Source: Chionis minor
Taxonomy: Eukaryota; Chordata; Aves; Charadriiformes; Chionididae
Assembly: GCA_013398295.1 (NCBI GenBank)
Contig: VZSF01011185.1
Coordinates: 62,001 to 126,000 of the forward strand
Length of the DNA stretch: 64,000 nt
Reading direction: 5' to 3'
Below are positions 10,815 through 24,258 of the stretch, piece by piece. Position numbers and translations under genes: made by a program. The stretch's first letter is position 1. Every line of letters starts with the position of its first letter. The notes beneath the pieces are model-generated. The model saw only the letters and a program-made list of their open reading frames with translations, was not told the origin of the DNA and searched no databases.

Positions 10815-13800
10815 TCTCACTCAAATGACTGACTTATTTGTGTCATTGTGGCATTGGGTCTTAATGCTGTAATGGGTTTGTTTTCTCTCAGTTTGTTTTA
10901 AAGATTTTCCAGGAAAAAGAAACTGTCCCAAAGTGTAAGCCTAAGCCGTTGATGATGATAGGTTCATAAGATGGATATCTTAGCAGAAGGTGTTTTGATA
11001 TTCCGATCCTCTTTCAGGACATTCCAGTACAAATTTCAGACTGTGCTGATTACCCCACCAGATACGAAGAGAAATTTGCTTCCAAGGCAAATCCAGCTGG
11101 TGTGATCTACTTCACAATCATTAGTTTGCTTTTCTGTATATCAGTGTTTCCTGTTTTGTTGGTTCTTTGAATGAAAATTATCAGTGAGGCATGATGGATG
11201 AGTAATGCCACCAGTGGCCAAAAGGCTGAGAAAGGGAATGGTGATGTTCCTGCTGCTGACAGCCTTTTGGTATTCTCTTGTTTACTAGAAGTGCTTGAGC
11301 TGCTGTTTCAGGATCGAAAGCTTTCCTGATACAAATCTCTGGAGTTTTCAGAAGGAGTTTCATTAGAGTTAAATGCCTTTGATTCTTCTGCATATACCAC
11401 TGATTTGTCACATCAGACTTGAACAGCTGCATGGGCTCTGGGGTCTGTTGTCTAAGCAGTCATATCACTACATACCCTGACTGGCAGCAGTAATCAACAG
11501 AAAGAAATATCTGGAGGAAATAAGAGGTATTCTTCTATCAGACTTTGATCATAGATGAAGTTAAAGCTTTCAAGCAGTACTGAATGTCACAGCATTTGCT
11601 ATGATGATGATTCAAAGGAGGGTCTGTGCATTACCTCCTCTTGTGAATTAAAATTAATGTCCTTGTGGTTTGGTAGGAAATTGCTAATGTAGTCTGACTC
11701 TCTATTAGTTGGTTACTCTCCATCTTCTTCTGCCTTTTCTAGGTTGTTTGCATAAACTGTAGAATATGCTGAAGCAGATGATAGAAAGAACTCAACAATG
11801 ATTATAATTTTAAAATTTTTTGTATCTACCCCTAAGTCAGTCTTTCATATTTCAAAGGGAAATAAATATATTCAGAGCATGCAAAGACAGTTATTCTTTT
11901 TCCAACTAACTTCAGAATGTTCCTGTCATATAGGAGAGGTAGTCTGAAAATCTGTTTTAGAACATTTAACTTTAAGTTCTCCAGAGAAGGGATGATTCTT
12001 CATGTCACTGTTTGACTTTCTGTTCAAGATTTACAGTCCTGAGAGACCTAAGCATCCTCAACAAGACTATTTGGAGTTGCTTACTGAAACTTTTCTATTG
12101 TATGACAAGGTCTACATCCTAAGTATCATTTTCCTTGCTGTAAAAAAGAGTCTCAGCTGTAAAACTAATAGTCTAAAGAAGGTACACTGAATAAAAGGAG
12201 CTGAGCTCTTTTGTTAGTACTCTTCCAAAGAAATATAATCAAGCTGGCATGGATGTTGTCCCATTGAGCACGACAATCACGACAAAGCTAGCACATGCCA
12301 ATTCCTAATGTTGGTCAAGAAAAGATTTCTGCTGAAATCTTGGAAACAAATGTGGTTCATTGTGTGCATTTTCCCAAGCCAATTCCTTGCTCTCAGAAAA
12401 GTAGGACACACAAAGAAGTGCATTACTTGTACAGTTAGTGCGTTTGTCCTCCCGTGGACATAGGATGGAATTAGAGCTATGTCTTTGGGTCTTGTACTTT
12501 ATTCAAATCAACATGCCCCAAATGTTGACTCAACAGGTGTAATTTACACAAATGTGTAAACACGTATGGGATGGAGATATCCCCATCCTCATCTCAGAGT
12601 CTGGGGTCCTATCTGTCAGGTAGAGGACTCTCATCCTGCTGGCTATCACATACGAAATGGGTGCCCACACTGAAGGATTGAGAAGTTCACAAGCTTCCTC
12701 CTTATTTTTTTAGTCCCTTTTTCTGATCACCTTCCTGGATATTCATCTGCTGTCGAGTCAAGTCACAAAGTTGCACAGAGAAGAAGCCTGTACCTGAGAA
12801 ACCAGTGTTTCTGTGTACAACACCTCATGTAGAGGATGCCTTCCACATCTAGGGTGTGCCACCGAGGGACAATGCAGTATAAAAAGCCTTAGTCTTTCCT
12901 TTTCCTCTTCTTCCCCTTCACATGGCCTTGTAAGGGTTAAGATGAATTGCATAACCTGCTTGGGAAACCAGCTTTGTTCCTAATCCCTGGTGTGGGGATA
13001 GTGCCAGAGGGATTGTCGGGAAGGCAGGAGACTTGGCAGGTGGAGAGGGAAAGGGGCAGAAATCTGGGATCTGCTGCAGTGGGGGCATCCGCTCCACTGT
13101 CTACAGTTTTCAAAGAGGAGAGGATCATTTTTCCAGGGAATAGTGACTACAGCACAGAGTTGTGCCTAACGTGGATGTAAGTCCCGTTCCTGAACTTCCC
13201 TGTGAAGACTTATTGCTGAGCATTTGGCACTTTGCTGCAATGACTAATGCACATATACAGCAAGAGTGGAAATATTGTCCCAGTGTGACTGAGATAACGG
13301 CAGAGGGCACTCACTGATCCTTAATCTTTCACCTTTCAGCACACCCTGCTCACCCAGACACTGCTGTGTAATTGCAGTAGAGCTGCTCCTGGGGTAGAGG
13401 GTTTATAAAAGCATAATTCCTAATTTATTACTGCACATGTTGAGGTTCAGTTTTTCAGTGGGGGGCTCAGATCCTATCAAGCAATTTCCAGCATCAGTAG
13501 AGGGGGAGTTACATGAATGAATCCCATGGTGTGTTGAAAATGCTGTCATTTCTGTTTCTAACCACTACACGCTTTCCTGTTTATTTTTCCTGGGTTCTAT
13601 CAAAGTCTGCTGTAATGCAAATCTGGCCTTTCTGTTATTTGTGTTTAGCAGCAGGATCTCCAGGTTAGTTCCCTGCTTGACGCTTTACGTTAATCCACTT
13701 TCTGGTTGGAAAAGATGTGAAATTTACTCAAGAATGAAATTGTATTCCACATCGTTACACTGTTCTCATTAAATCTATTATTTCCACATCATTGCCCAAG

Positions 13801-15508
13801 AAAATACCCGGTGCGAGAATCCTCTGAGAGTTCACTTCCCTAATTCACAGGACAATTACAAAATTGTTTTTGCCACAGTGGGAAATGCTGACTGCTGGGT
13901 CACTTAAATTCTTGCAGTGCCAGCTAATAAAAAAGAGCACTATTTCTCCTTGCAGAACTAGAATGCAGCAATGCAGTCAGAGGATATGAAAGGGCTTTAA
14001 TTTTACTTTTTTCCTTTGTTTTGTTCTTTAATTTTCTTTCATTCTGGAAGAGAATAAGTTTTCTAGAATAAATAATGAAATTTATTTGTGGGGGTTTTTT
14101 CAAGGTTGCCGTCTTCATGTTAAATGAAACAAATTTGTTTTTAAATCAAGCATCCCATTTGTGTAAGTAGATTGCAGCATCATATAGATAAAGTATGATC
14201 CCCCAAAACTATTCTATTCCAGCATCTTCCTGATAGAGAAGGAAGCTTTCTCATATAATCTTTTTAAAGAGTGTTTCAACACATATAAGAGCTTTAACAA
14301 TAAACACGGGGTTTCCTTTCTCCACGTTCTCTTTCGTTCTGTGCTAGTTATGAAAACATGCACAGAAACCTTTTCCTGCCTGACACAAAGGTTTCAGTAT
14401 TTTCGATAGTATGAAAAATGGCTGAGCAGTCCCTCCACGCAGAGCTGAAGAAACTCTAAGCAGCTGTGTGGACTGCAGGCTAATCTGTGTTATTCTGAAC
14501 AGGGTCATGATCAGCAAAACCACTTATAGGTCGAGATGAAGTAAGTGGCAGAATCTACTTTATTGCTTTGGATGAAGACTCAGGGCAGCTTTGAGAATTT
14601 TTGGACAACTGATCTTAAATTCTCAATGTCCAAGGCTGTATTGGAAAAATATAATCTGGGCAGAGACTGTGGTTTACCAGGCAATCAGTTTTCGCCATGT
14701 AGATTTCTTGAAAAAAATAATTTCTCTTCCAGAGGAAACTGAGGGATAGTAACAGGCAAATATGGAAGGCTAAAGTACTTACATGAGACATCCGTAGGAA
14801 AACTACTTGTCTGAGCATTGCTTCTACAGCCGAACACTGTATTAAGCTGAACTTCGTCTCAGTTTAAAACAGACGACTTTGCTGAACACTGTGTCTCTGC
14901 CCAACGTCTGTAAAAGCATCTTTCAGTCACTGTTCAGGTGGAGCCTCTGTATTGTGGATCTCTGACGATTTTTGTCTGATACTTAACTAACAGGCCGAGG
15001 ACGTAATTTGCTTCTTTACAATTTCCTCTTAGACATATGGCTTACTGAAACAAATTCAAGCCAAAGAGAGAAAAAAAATTGCACTGTGTAAGCTGTAGAA
15101 AGAATTATTCTCCTAAAGGAAAAAAACAAAACAAAACAAAACAAACAAAACCCAAAACCCAAAAGCAAAAAAACCCCTCTACCAACAAAGAGACTGTATT
15201 TTCATTTTATTTTTCATTCATGCTAGTAAGGAGGAAAAAGAACAAGAGTTGTTGCCTTATATATATATGTACAGATACCTATTTGATATCTATTTATGTA
15301 TACATAGTTATCTGTAGTGTCTTCCATTTCTTCATGATATATAACCTGCTGAATTTGTCTCTAAATGTGCTACAGATTTTGCATATGCAAACAAAGCACA
15401 CACTGCCTGCATACCTGGTTTACATGTGTATTTACCAGTCCCAACAGATATTTAGGCAAGACAAAAGTCGCAAACTTTTTGGAATAGGTAAATCTCTTCC
15501 CACTCAGA
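10815..15508. other. No gene seen; unique sequence with a possible conserved block
   Basis: No repeat family or exon is recognised. The part 12880-13330 is relatively GC-richer but contains no convincing frame. The interval 13560-13920 has a word content typical of conserved non-coding DNA, including an octamer-type ATGCAAAT at 13614-13621, and is raised as a finding. The frame 15079-15555 is an artefact of an A-rich run joined to CR1 sequence. Confidence 0.55.
15119..15178. repeat. A-rich simple repeat, (CAAAA)n-like
   Basis: The run alternates AAAACA and AAAACCC words, with several consecutive ACAAA units. It is low-complexity sequence and inflates the translated frame that crosses it. Confidence 0.85.
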
Positions 15509-15618
15509 GAATCCTGGCTTCCATCAGAAATAGTGTGTCCAGCAGGACTAGGTAAGTGATCATCCCCCTGTACTCGGCACTGGTGAGGGCCCTCCTCAAG
15601 GTGCTGGAGCGTGTCCAG

Positions 15619-15895
15619 AGAAGGGCAACAGAGCTGGTGAGGGGTCTAGAGAACAAGTCTTATGAGGAGCAACTGAGGGAACTGGGATTGTTCAGCCTGG
15701 AGAAGAGGAGGCTGAGGGGAGACCTTCTCACTCTCTAAAACTATGTGAAAAGAGGTTGTTGAGAGGTGGGGGTCAGTCTCTTCTCCCAAGGCATAAGTGA
15801 TAGGACAAGAGGAAATGGCCTCAAGTTGTGCAAGAGGAAGTTTAGATTAGATATTAGGAAAAACTTCTTCAGAGAAAGGGTTGTCAAGCATTGGA
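15619..15895 (+). repeat. Tandem duplication, first copy
   Basis: This segment starts AGAAGGGCAACAGAGCTGG and is repeated at 15897-16173 with about three visible substitutions (in GATAGGACAAG, CAAGTTGTGC and TTTAGATTAG of this copy). The first copy ends at the N in the middle of the CR1 word GCATTGGA, which the second copy completes as GCATTGGAACAGG. Confidence 0.93.
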
Positions 15896-15896
15896 N

Positions 15897-16173
15897 AGAA
15901 GGGCAACAGAGCTGGTGAGGGGTCTAGAGAACAAGTCTTATGAGGAGCAACTGAGGGAACTGGGATTGTTCAGCCTGGAGAAGAGGAGGCTGAGGGGAGA
16001 CCTTCTCACTCTCTAAAACTATGTGAAAAGAGGTTGTTGAGAGGTGGGGGTCAGTCTCTTCTCCCAAGGCATAAGTGATAGGGCAAGAGGAAATGGCCTC
16101 AAGATGTGCAAGAGGAAGTTTTGATTAGATATTAGGAAAAACTTCTTCAGAGAAAGGGTTGTCAAGCATTGGA
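15897..16173 (+). repeat. Tandem duplication, second copy
   Basis: This is the second copy of the 277-bp CR1 segment, beginning directly after the N at 15896. It continues into the rest of the CR1 3' end, whereas the first copy does not. That pattern is what two overlapping contig ends joined with a filler base would give. Confidence 0.93.
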
Positions 16174-16335
16174 ACAGGCTGCCCAGGGAAGCAGTTGAGT
16201 CACCATCCCTGGAGGTATTTAAGAGACATGTAGATGTTGTGCTGAGGAACATGGTTTAATGGTGGACTTGGCAGTGTCAAGTTAACAGCTGAACACGATA
16301 ATCATGTTTTTTCTAACCTAAAAGATTCTGTGATT

Positions 16336-17366
16336 TGCATTATTAATGTTTGCGGATATAAAGCCTGTACTCTGTATGCATGCTCAAATGAAGGTACTAA
16401 TCATGTATTTTCATGTTCACATTAGCAGCAAATGCAGTGACTAAACCTGAGTGTTTGTGTTAGTAAAGCCTAAAAAGACTAAAAAGAAGTTGAAGAAAAA
16501 GTAACAATCATGAAGCTGTCCAGCATTTCTTTATCAGGAGTTATACACATAGCAGCAGAGAAAATGCATACATTTCATCTGTTTCTGAGTGAATGTAAAA
16601 ACAGTGATATTTCTGAAACATATTTATTAGCATGAAAGGTGTGCCCTACCCTACCCTTGCTATATATATAAATATAATAACTTTTACTAGTACCAGGTGG
16701 CAATTTTTGCCTTGTATCCAATTAAATATTCTTATACGGTAGTCAAAGTCGAATAAACAGGTGTTTTTTAAAAAAACAAAGCCAACAGCAACCTTTATAA
16801 CCACTTCAGTGCTGGGGAGCTAATAAAGGAAAAATAGTATTTTAAATTATGCAGACAGCTCATGTGTACTCAGTGATAATTTTCAAGAGACAGAATACTG
16901 GTATAATACCTACTGACCAATCCCTTAAACTAATTTATGCCTTGTCGGTTCAAGCTTAATGCTAAATATACTCCCAACAGAGTGAAGCACTTTTATGTAC
17001 AGAAAGCCGCAGGCAAACTACTAACAACACCTTGCTGTGAAAGAGAATTGCTGCAAATTTTTCCTCATCCGCTGTGGAATTGTCTGCTTTATTATTCATA
17101 TGTGTCATATTTCTTTTGATGCTGTGGGTATCGTAGTCAGCATTCATTTTTAGAATTAAGGGAGCTGTCTGTGGAAAACCTTCAATCATGATTTTTGGGA
17201 TTTTTTTTCTTATTATTGCAGAAAAAAATTGTTGTCTTAGCCCTCGTCTCTTTTTTGTTGTTTCCAAACCAGTTGTTTTAAGTTAAAAAAAAGTAGTCCA
17301 GATTCTTTAAGTCAGTAATGATATAGTCACCACGTTGGAAGGACAGGGAATGTTTTGCTTCTCTGA
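16336..17366. other. No gene seen; unique AT-rich sequence
   Basis: Short AT dinucleotide runs occur near 16663. Overlapping frames at 16937-17119 (plus) and 16962-17267 (minus) have no recognisable content. Confidence 0.55.
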
Positions 17367-17920
17367 TGGGTTGACCTTGGCCACCAGCTAAGCCCTCACC
17401 CAGTTGCCCACTCACCCCCACAGTGGGGTGGGGAAGATAATCAAAAGGGCAAAAGTGAGATAAAATTCATGGATCAAGATAAAGACCCAGTGAAAAAAAT
17501 AAGGAAAGGAAAAAATTCCAAAAGCCAAAAAACCACCCCAAGCCCAAAACAAGTGATCCAAAGGCAATCACTCGCTTCCTGCCAGCAGACAAATGAGGCA
17601 CAGCCAGTCTCTGACCAACATCTACTTTGGAAAAAATTGTCTTCTAGTTTTATTGCTGAGCATGACACTGTACAGCACGGAATATCCTTATGGTCAGTTG
17701 GTTCAGTTGTCCTGGCTGTATCCCCTTCCCAAATTTTTTCCTACCCCAACCTATTCGTTGGTGGAGGCAGAATGAGAAACAGAGAATGCCTTGATGATGT
17801 GTCCAGCAATAGCAAAAACACTGGTGTGTTATCAACACTGTTTTGGTCACAAATATAAACCACAACACCACATGAACTACTATGAAGGAAATAAACTCCA
17901 TCTCAAACAGATCCAGTAGA
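17367..17920 (-). mobile_element. Avian ERV-type solo LTR, minus orientation
   Basis: The plus strand opens TGGGTTGACCTTGGCCACC and closes ATCTCAAACAGATCCAGTAGA. The order of words (ATGGATCAAGATAAAGAC, TTTTATTGCTGAGCATGAC, GGAATATCCTTATGGTCAG, GTCCTGGCTGTATCCCC, TTATCAACACTGTTTTGG) matches a LTR family I know from bird genomes, in reverse orientation. In sense direction an AATAAA word lies at 17649-17654. About 550 bp long, with no internal retroviral sequence on either side, it is a solo LTR. The distal end is degraded (GTAGA where CA would be expected) and I could not find a target-site duplication. Confidence 0.8.
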
Positions 17921-20900
17921 GTTTCTTTAGAAAGGCAAAAAGCACCTCAGGATCTTTAGAAGTATTTCATTACTTCTAAGACTTGAGGACAGATTACCAC
18001 AGGAAATGTGGGACTTTGTCAAATATTTATGTGTGGAAATATACAGGAATAGGATATACGTGTCAGGATATATGTCTTATACAGATATGGGTATTTGCAT
18101 AAGAAATAGTTCCTTATTTTATGAGGACAGAAAGCAAGCCTGAAGCCCATGAAAATATGTCTCTAAGAGGTATGGTACAAAGGCTGCAAAAAGTAACCTC
18201 CCTAAATGCCTGTGTTGTGAATACTGTGGATGGAAACATGATGTGAATCTTTTCAGAAGAACAAGGCGTAGCCAACTTAAAGATGTCCATTGCAGTTAGC
18301 AGTCCAAGAAGCAGAAACCAAGAAAGATGCTTCCCTACAACTCCATAGAAGTAAAGCAGCATCCCACTTTATGTCAGAGGACACTTACTAGAGGTTTATA
18401 GAGGGCACTCTACCAACCTTCTCTAAAATGCTTACAATTTTTGGCTGGCTAGTGAGACTTTATTGTTGACACTCATAGAGAAATTACTGAAATACGAATT
18501 TTGGTAAGAGCAGCCAATTCATCTTGATCTCCAGAGATTGTCCAGAATTGTTCTTCTCATATAAAATAGACTTGGATTCCTTAGTCAGTACTCGATGTCT
18601 TTTCAAACCTCTTGAGTCTCCTTCCACCTTTCTTGGTAGAGCACAGGCAAATGGATTAAATACTCTGCAGATTGCACTTGCTGTGCAGTATTAATGGAAA
18701 GAGTTGTTTAAGAAATAGAGAAATATCTCAGCTCTTCAGAACTTCACTGAAGGGTGAAGGTCCTGAAAGTTTCTTACTGTATCTCAGTTTATCATTTTAC
18801 AGATTTTTAAAACTGGAAAAAATACCTGATCATGTCAAACCCTCATGTTCTTATTCCATTCTACTTTAGTCCTCCGTTTGAGGCAAAACTGCTACCTTCA
18901 GGCTGATCAAAACCTAGTCTCTGAATTTAATTAGGTCTGTCTGAGGAAAGGCTGTGTAATAAACACACAGCTAAATGAAAAACTTTTATATTGTTCAGAA
19001 AGTTATCTGTGAAACAATAATACACTCTATTTTGCTGAAAGAGTGAAAGTTTCAAGTCTTTCCCCCACTGCATATAACAAATTAATTCTTCAGAAGTTCT
19101 GTACAGATACTGACTAATTTATGGTGTTTTGGTGGAGTTGAGCAAATCATTCTTTCTTTTGCCAAAACTTTTTACTTTTTCCTATCAATATCTAAGCCAG
19201 AGATCTAGGGAAGAATGCTGTACATATGCTGGTAGCTCACTCATCTTCCTCTGAAAAGCAGTGTCCCACTGGAAAAAACTCCATGGGATTTTTCAGATCT
19301 CTAGCAAAGTTCCTTAAAAATAGCCTGTTCACGGCTTTTCATACACTCTGTAGGATGAACAATTTACGCTTCATCTTAATTTTAAAAAAAATTTTAATAT
19401 TTTTTTCTTCTAAATTTCAGTAGCACATCAGGTGCTGCAGAGTACTAAGGAAGCTGCTTTGAAATGCTTTTCATATTCTAAATGAGGGAAGCCCATAAAT
19501 ATTTTAGCACTGGAGGTTTTTGCAAATGCTTTTTTTTAACATGCCTACTAAATTCCAGCTCCTGCATATTGCGCTCTCCAGGGTGACATACAATATGTCA
19601 AAAAATATTTCTGCTGGATTTTGCAGGTCTTAAAACATAGAGATTCAAAACTGTTGATAGACTGGAAGTCTTAGTAAAGCTAAATGAAAGGAGGATAGAG
19701 AAAACACATGTTTTCTTTCAGGTTCCACACATGCATTTTCATCTTCACAGTTACATTTTATCTAACATTTGCCAATGACCAGTTAATGTTTGTAATGTTG
19801 ACCGAGGAACCCAAGAAAGTGTAAAAAATCAATGTAGATTAAACAGACTCAAATTTACTTGAAAACTTAAGTCAGCTGAGAAAAATATTGTATCGATATT
19901 GTTAAGAAATTGACCCATTTTATAAGCTAAAGCTGCTTAATTGTTTACTAAAATCATATGAAGGAATGTTAGCTGCCTTGAAGGGGATCTACAGTAACTG
20001 TACAGTCACAGCTCTGTATGGCCGAACTGCTGCTTGTGTTGCAATGCCAAAGACACCCTTAGCAGGATATATATAAAAGAGTGAGATTTATAATGATTTG
20101 GTCTTTGTTTGGAAATTTGCAACAACACCAGGTTTGATTAGTTGTAGACAAAAATCAAGATTTATGCAGTACGCTACTAACAAGGCAATGTTTGCAGGAG
20201 GTGAAGTACTTTTCACGAAATCAGATAACACATTTGGAAAAAAAAATAGCCAAGCAAGCCAAGAAAGAGATTCAAAGAAAAATTGGTGTGTCTGAACATT
20301 TTGTCTTTTTTTCCCCTAACTGTAGCAGTCTCATAAATGTTATTACATCTCCTTACAAGCACTACCTTGTTGGCACCCGTAGGCCACAGTGCCATAACAC
20401 CTCTCTTACTAAGATTTCTAGGAGCCGTATAATTTTCAGGTAGTGAGAGACTTGCCAGCTTATAACCAGAAGGTCTGTAAATCCATTGTAACTGTCTTTT
20501 GAATCTAGTGGAGAGTAATTAAAATGGGTAGGGAGCTGAGGAATTGCCATAGTTTCTTACCTTTGCTGTACCTTGTGCTTCCTGGCAGTTTTCTTACTCA
20601 TAGAAAAGTTTTTCTTACTTAAAATTATGCAAAAATCTCTTTTGTTCATGATACCAATGCACAGTAATGTGGAAGAGATCCCTCCTCCCCATCTATTACC
20701 TGTTTATCACCCATTCATAAAATTCACCTATTTGGTCAATGTATACCATGTTCAGGACAGTGTGTTAATGCATCTGACATGCAAGCATAAGTTTTTAACT
20801 CTAAATTTGTGACTTATGATTATTCTGTATTGCCTTACAGACCCCTACAAATGTACTGGAAGCATTATTTTGTATTTCGGTCCAGTCTTTACATAGAAAA

Positions 20901-22653
20901 TTTCAGTTCATATCTTAAATCTTCTCCCATTCAGAAAATAATTTCAAAAATCTTATTAAATCATCTTATGAAGGGGGAGTAATAGAATGAATTGTTTCTT
21001 AGGAAATAGAGCAGAAGTACTTCTCTTGTTGCTTTTTTAACTGATCTTGGCATGTATTTGAAATTCGGCAGTGGTTTGGGTAAGAAAAAAAATGTAGAAT
21101 TTATCAAACGTGTTTGGTAAATATTTAAAGTATGCGTTTACAGCTTATCACTTAGTGGTCATTTATCACAGTGAAGGAACTCAAAGTGTGATTATTAAAC
21201 TACAGATTTTTTGCAAGTTAATTTATGCTGTGTGTAACACCCAATTTGTATAAAAGGCTTGTTTGAAATTGTACATTTATAATTCTACTTAATTCTTAAG
21301 AAAAACAAAACCATAGATAATCAGTACTGGTTTGGCCCCTGCTGCTGCTGTGCCTTGGGTTTTCTACTCTGGTTCCTCAATTAAGCATTTTGGTAGCAGT
21401 ATAGATAATTGGCTTTTCACTCCATGGTGAACAGATGTACTCCTGCAATAGTTCACAGGAGTTTTCAGGTATTTATACTTAAAAAATAACTTTTAGATAT
21501 ACAGAGTGGGAAATGAATAAAAATTCACAAAAATATCCCTAAAATAGTATCCTAATCATGTTGTATGCAATGAAGACCATGAAATTGTAAGGAAAAGCAT
21601 TATCATCTTGTCAAATACATCCCTGTCACTGTTCTGGCATGGGTTGTTCTTAGCTCCTTCATCTGTTTCCGTTATTGGGATTTTTACCTAAATTGGTTCA
21701 GCAACACATTTAGTAGTATTGTGATTTTCTTGGTTGTTCTAGTATGAAGACCTATTTGATGTAAAAGTTGAATAGGCGCTATATTTTCAAGTGTTGCATG
21801 TACACAGCAGGCATATATGATCAGAAACTCACAGAATCTGTATCATGCGGGGTTAGTTTTCAATCAATGACCACCGGAATGTGTATTTTAATGTGACGGT
21901 TTTTACTTTAACTTTGTTCAAGGAAGCAGTCTTCTGTTCTGCTTCTACTGCTGCTTAATAGAAGTAAAAATATTTTCAATATCTGAGAAACATTTTTCTT
22001 AAGAAAAGACAATGTCATGAAAATAGAAAATACCTGTTAAGAATGTGTTATTTTAGGCAATATTTTAATAGAGGAAATTTATTAATAGATAATTTTTTAT
22101 TTTTCTTTGAATATTTAAACCTTTTTACAAATAATTACTACTATCATGTGCAATACATAACAAACCTAAGTCAAATAAAGTCCGATAATGCAGCAGAAAA
22201 ACCATAATTTATCTTTTGTTCCTGGGGCTATGAATGAGGATTTGGGGTGATCTCCCCTCAACCTTCCCATTGAGTGAAATTTTCCACAGTTTTCATGTGT
22301 GGGAATTTTAGCTTAAATTTCAACATTTCTATTTGTAAGGTATGCCATGATACTGAATTAGCTCAGTCATGCTCTTTCCTCACTGTGTGGATTATTACAA
22401 CTACAGAAGCAAGCTGAAACAGGGAGGCGCTTGGTAGAGCCTCGCTGGATATGGCCCTTGGTTACAATATGATTTAGAAATGTCAAGATTGTTGCCTCTG
22501 GCAAGCAGTCTACAAACCAGTGAAAGGAAAAGTGAAGTCTAATGAGGTCTGGTTCACATGAAAGAGGTTCAGGATGCCTCTTGTTGCATTCTGTAGTTGT
22601 TTCTCCTGTTGCCTTGGTGGTGAAGCACACAGACCAGCTTAACGACACCTCTT
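17921..22653. other. No gene seen; unique AT-rich sequence
   Basis: No repeat family, exon or RNA gene is recognised. A TATATATAAAAG word at about 20069 is not accompanied by any other promoter feature. The short frames at 20098-20443 overlap on both strands and are judged chance. Confidence 0.55.
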
Positions 22654-23118
22654 CCTCCAGAGGAGGGCCATGAAGATGTTCGGAGGGTTAGAGCACCTCT
22701 GCTATGAGGACAGGCTGAGACAGTTGGGGTTGTTCAGCCTGGAGAAGAGAAGGCTCCGGGAAGACCTGATAGCAGCCTTCCAGTGTCTGAAGGGGGCCTA
22801 CAAGAAATCTGGAGAGAGATTTTTTACAAGGATGTGTAGTGATACGACAAGGGGTAATGGCTTCAATCTGAAAGAGGGGAGATTTAGATTAGATCTCAGG
22901 AATAAATTTTTCACTATGAGGGTGGTGAGGCACTGGAACAGGTTGCCCAGAGAAACTGTGGATGCCCCATCCCTGGAAGTGTTCAAGGCCAGGCTGGATG
23001 AGGCTTTGAGCAACCTGGTCTAGTGGGAGGTGTCCCTGCCCGTGGCAGGAGATTTGGAACTAGATGATCTTTAAGGCCCCTTCCGACCTAAACCATTCTA
23101 TGATTCTATGATTCTATG
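22654..23118 (+). mobile_element. CR1 LINE 3' fragment, plus strand
   Basis: A 5'-truncated CR1 of about 465 bp. It retains an open 117-codon piece of the ORF2 C-terminus (22670-23023): [58 protein letters not shown], and [18 protein letters not shown], followed by the 3' UTR and three ATTCTATG tail units at the end. The RT catalytic part is absent. It shares diagnostic variants with the CR1 at 45409-45680, notably AGGAATAAATTTTTCACTAT. Confidence 0.95.
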
Positions 23119-24258
23119 ACACACGTTCAGATTTCCCTTGATTGTTCAAAACTATTCAGTACTTTCTATAGCAATAATGTTTAGGGAGCTAGGCAATTTA
23201 ATTGTATGTGTTGTGAGCAAAGGAAGTTTAATAGTTTATTAAAAAAAAAAATGATAATTTCTGTCTGTGAATTGTATTTGGGATGAAAGAAATAAATTTG
23301 GATCTGACTTTTAAAAAGCTCTTTTATAAAAAAAAATAATGCAAATCTTATAAATTTGAGCCTCTACTGTCAAAATCTCAGCAAAGCTATCACTTGATGA
23401 AAGACTGCTTGTGCCTACATTGTTGCAGATAGGTTTGGAGTGCATTGCAAGGTGCCTTTTTCTGCAGACAACAATACAATTCATGAACCAAAGCTCTGCT
23501 GCTCTGAGATTCCAACACTGCCTCATCAGTCAATTTGTAGGCATTTTAAAAAGCTTTTCCCCAGCTGCTAAATTTTCAAGGGACATCAGGTACTCTCTGC
23601 AATATTTGGTGACCTGAGTTAGCACTGAGCGAATTTTCAGAACGTTTCTAGACCAAAGAATGACATTTTTGTGGATGGGATCCGCGTCCAGAAGAATCAG
23701 TTCATTTCCCACAGGCAAGGGAGCAGCTGTGAGACTGTAATAACGCTCAGTCACCGTTGAATGGGCCTGAATTTGACCCAGATGTGAAAAGGTTTTTACT
23801 TTTTATTTGAAAACTTCAGAGTGTGTTTTTTCATGGCCTCTTAGTATCTATTTTCATTACCAGTGGCTTAATTCCCCTCTTGTTTTTGTTAATTGCAACT
23901 GCTCACAACTGGAGTAGAAATGTCTGTATTGTGAGAATCCTGGTAACTGCAAAGAACAACAAAAAATATCACAAAGCAGGAAATAGTGGAGCATGAAAAT
24001 TGAGCTTTCTTTGGTTTCTCACTTACACTGAAAAGGCTTAATAATATAAACCAGAATAATTCTGTGGTATATTTCTTTTCTGTGCCAACTGTGCATATTA
24101 TTTTGAATGGATACTATGAAAAGAGAAAAACTGTTGAGTGTGAAGTTCTAATTGTTATGTATTAAGCAAAACCAACAAATATAATGACTAATAATTTACA
24201 AATAAAATTACTGTCACGTTTCGCACTACAGCGATATTGAAGCCATGACCCACAGAGT

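Larger units (their letters stand above)
15509..16335 (+). mobile_element. CR1 LINE 3' fragment with internal tandem duplication
   Basis: The plus strand begins with CR1 ORF2 (ILASIRNSVSSRTR, then [14 protein letters not shown]), continues through [20 protein letters not shown] and [19 protein letters not shown], and ends in a 3' UTR of a different subtype (TGGTGGACTTGGCAGTGT) and a tail TTCTGTGATT. A segment of about 277 bp is present twice, at 15619-15895 and 15897-16173, separated by a single N at 15896. Without that duplication the element would be a normal 5'-truncated CR1 of about 550 bp. It has in-frame stops and is not functional. Confidence 0.92.

Noticed and set aside
15079..15555. 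158-codon open frame
   Set aside because: It is an A-rich simple repeat followed by unique DNA and then the first codons of a CR1 remnant; a composite without biological meaning.
20066..20082. TATATATAAAAG as a promoter
   Set aside because: An AT-rich word in an AT-rich background, with no initiator, GC-rich region or open frame downstream.
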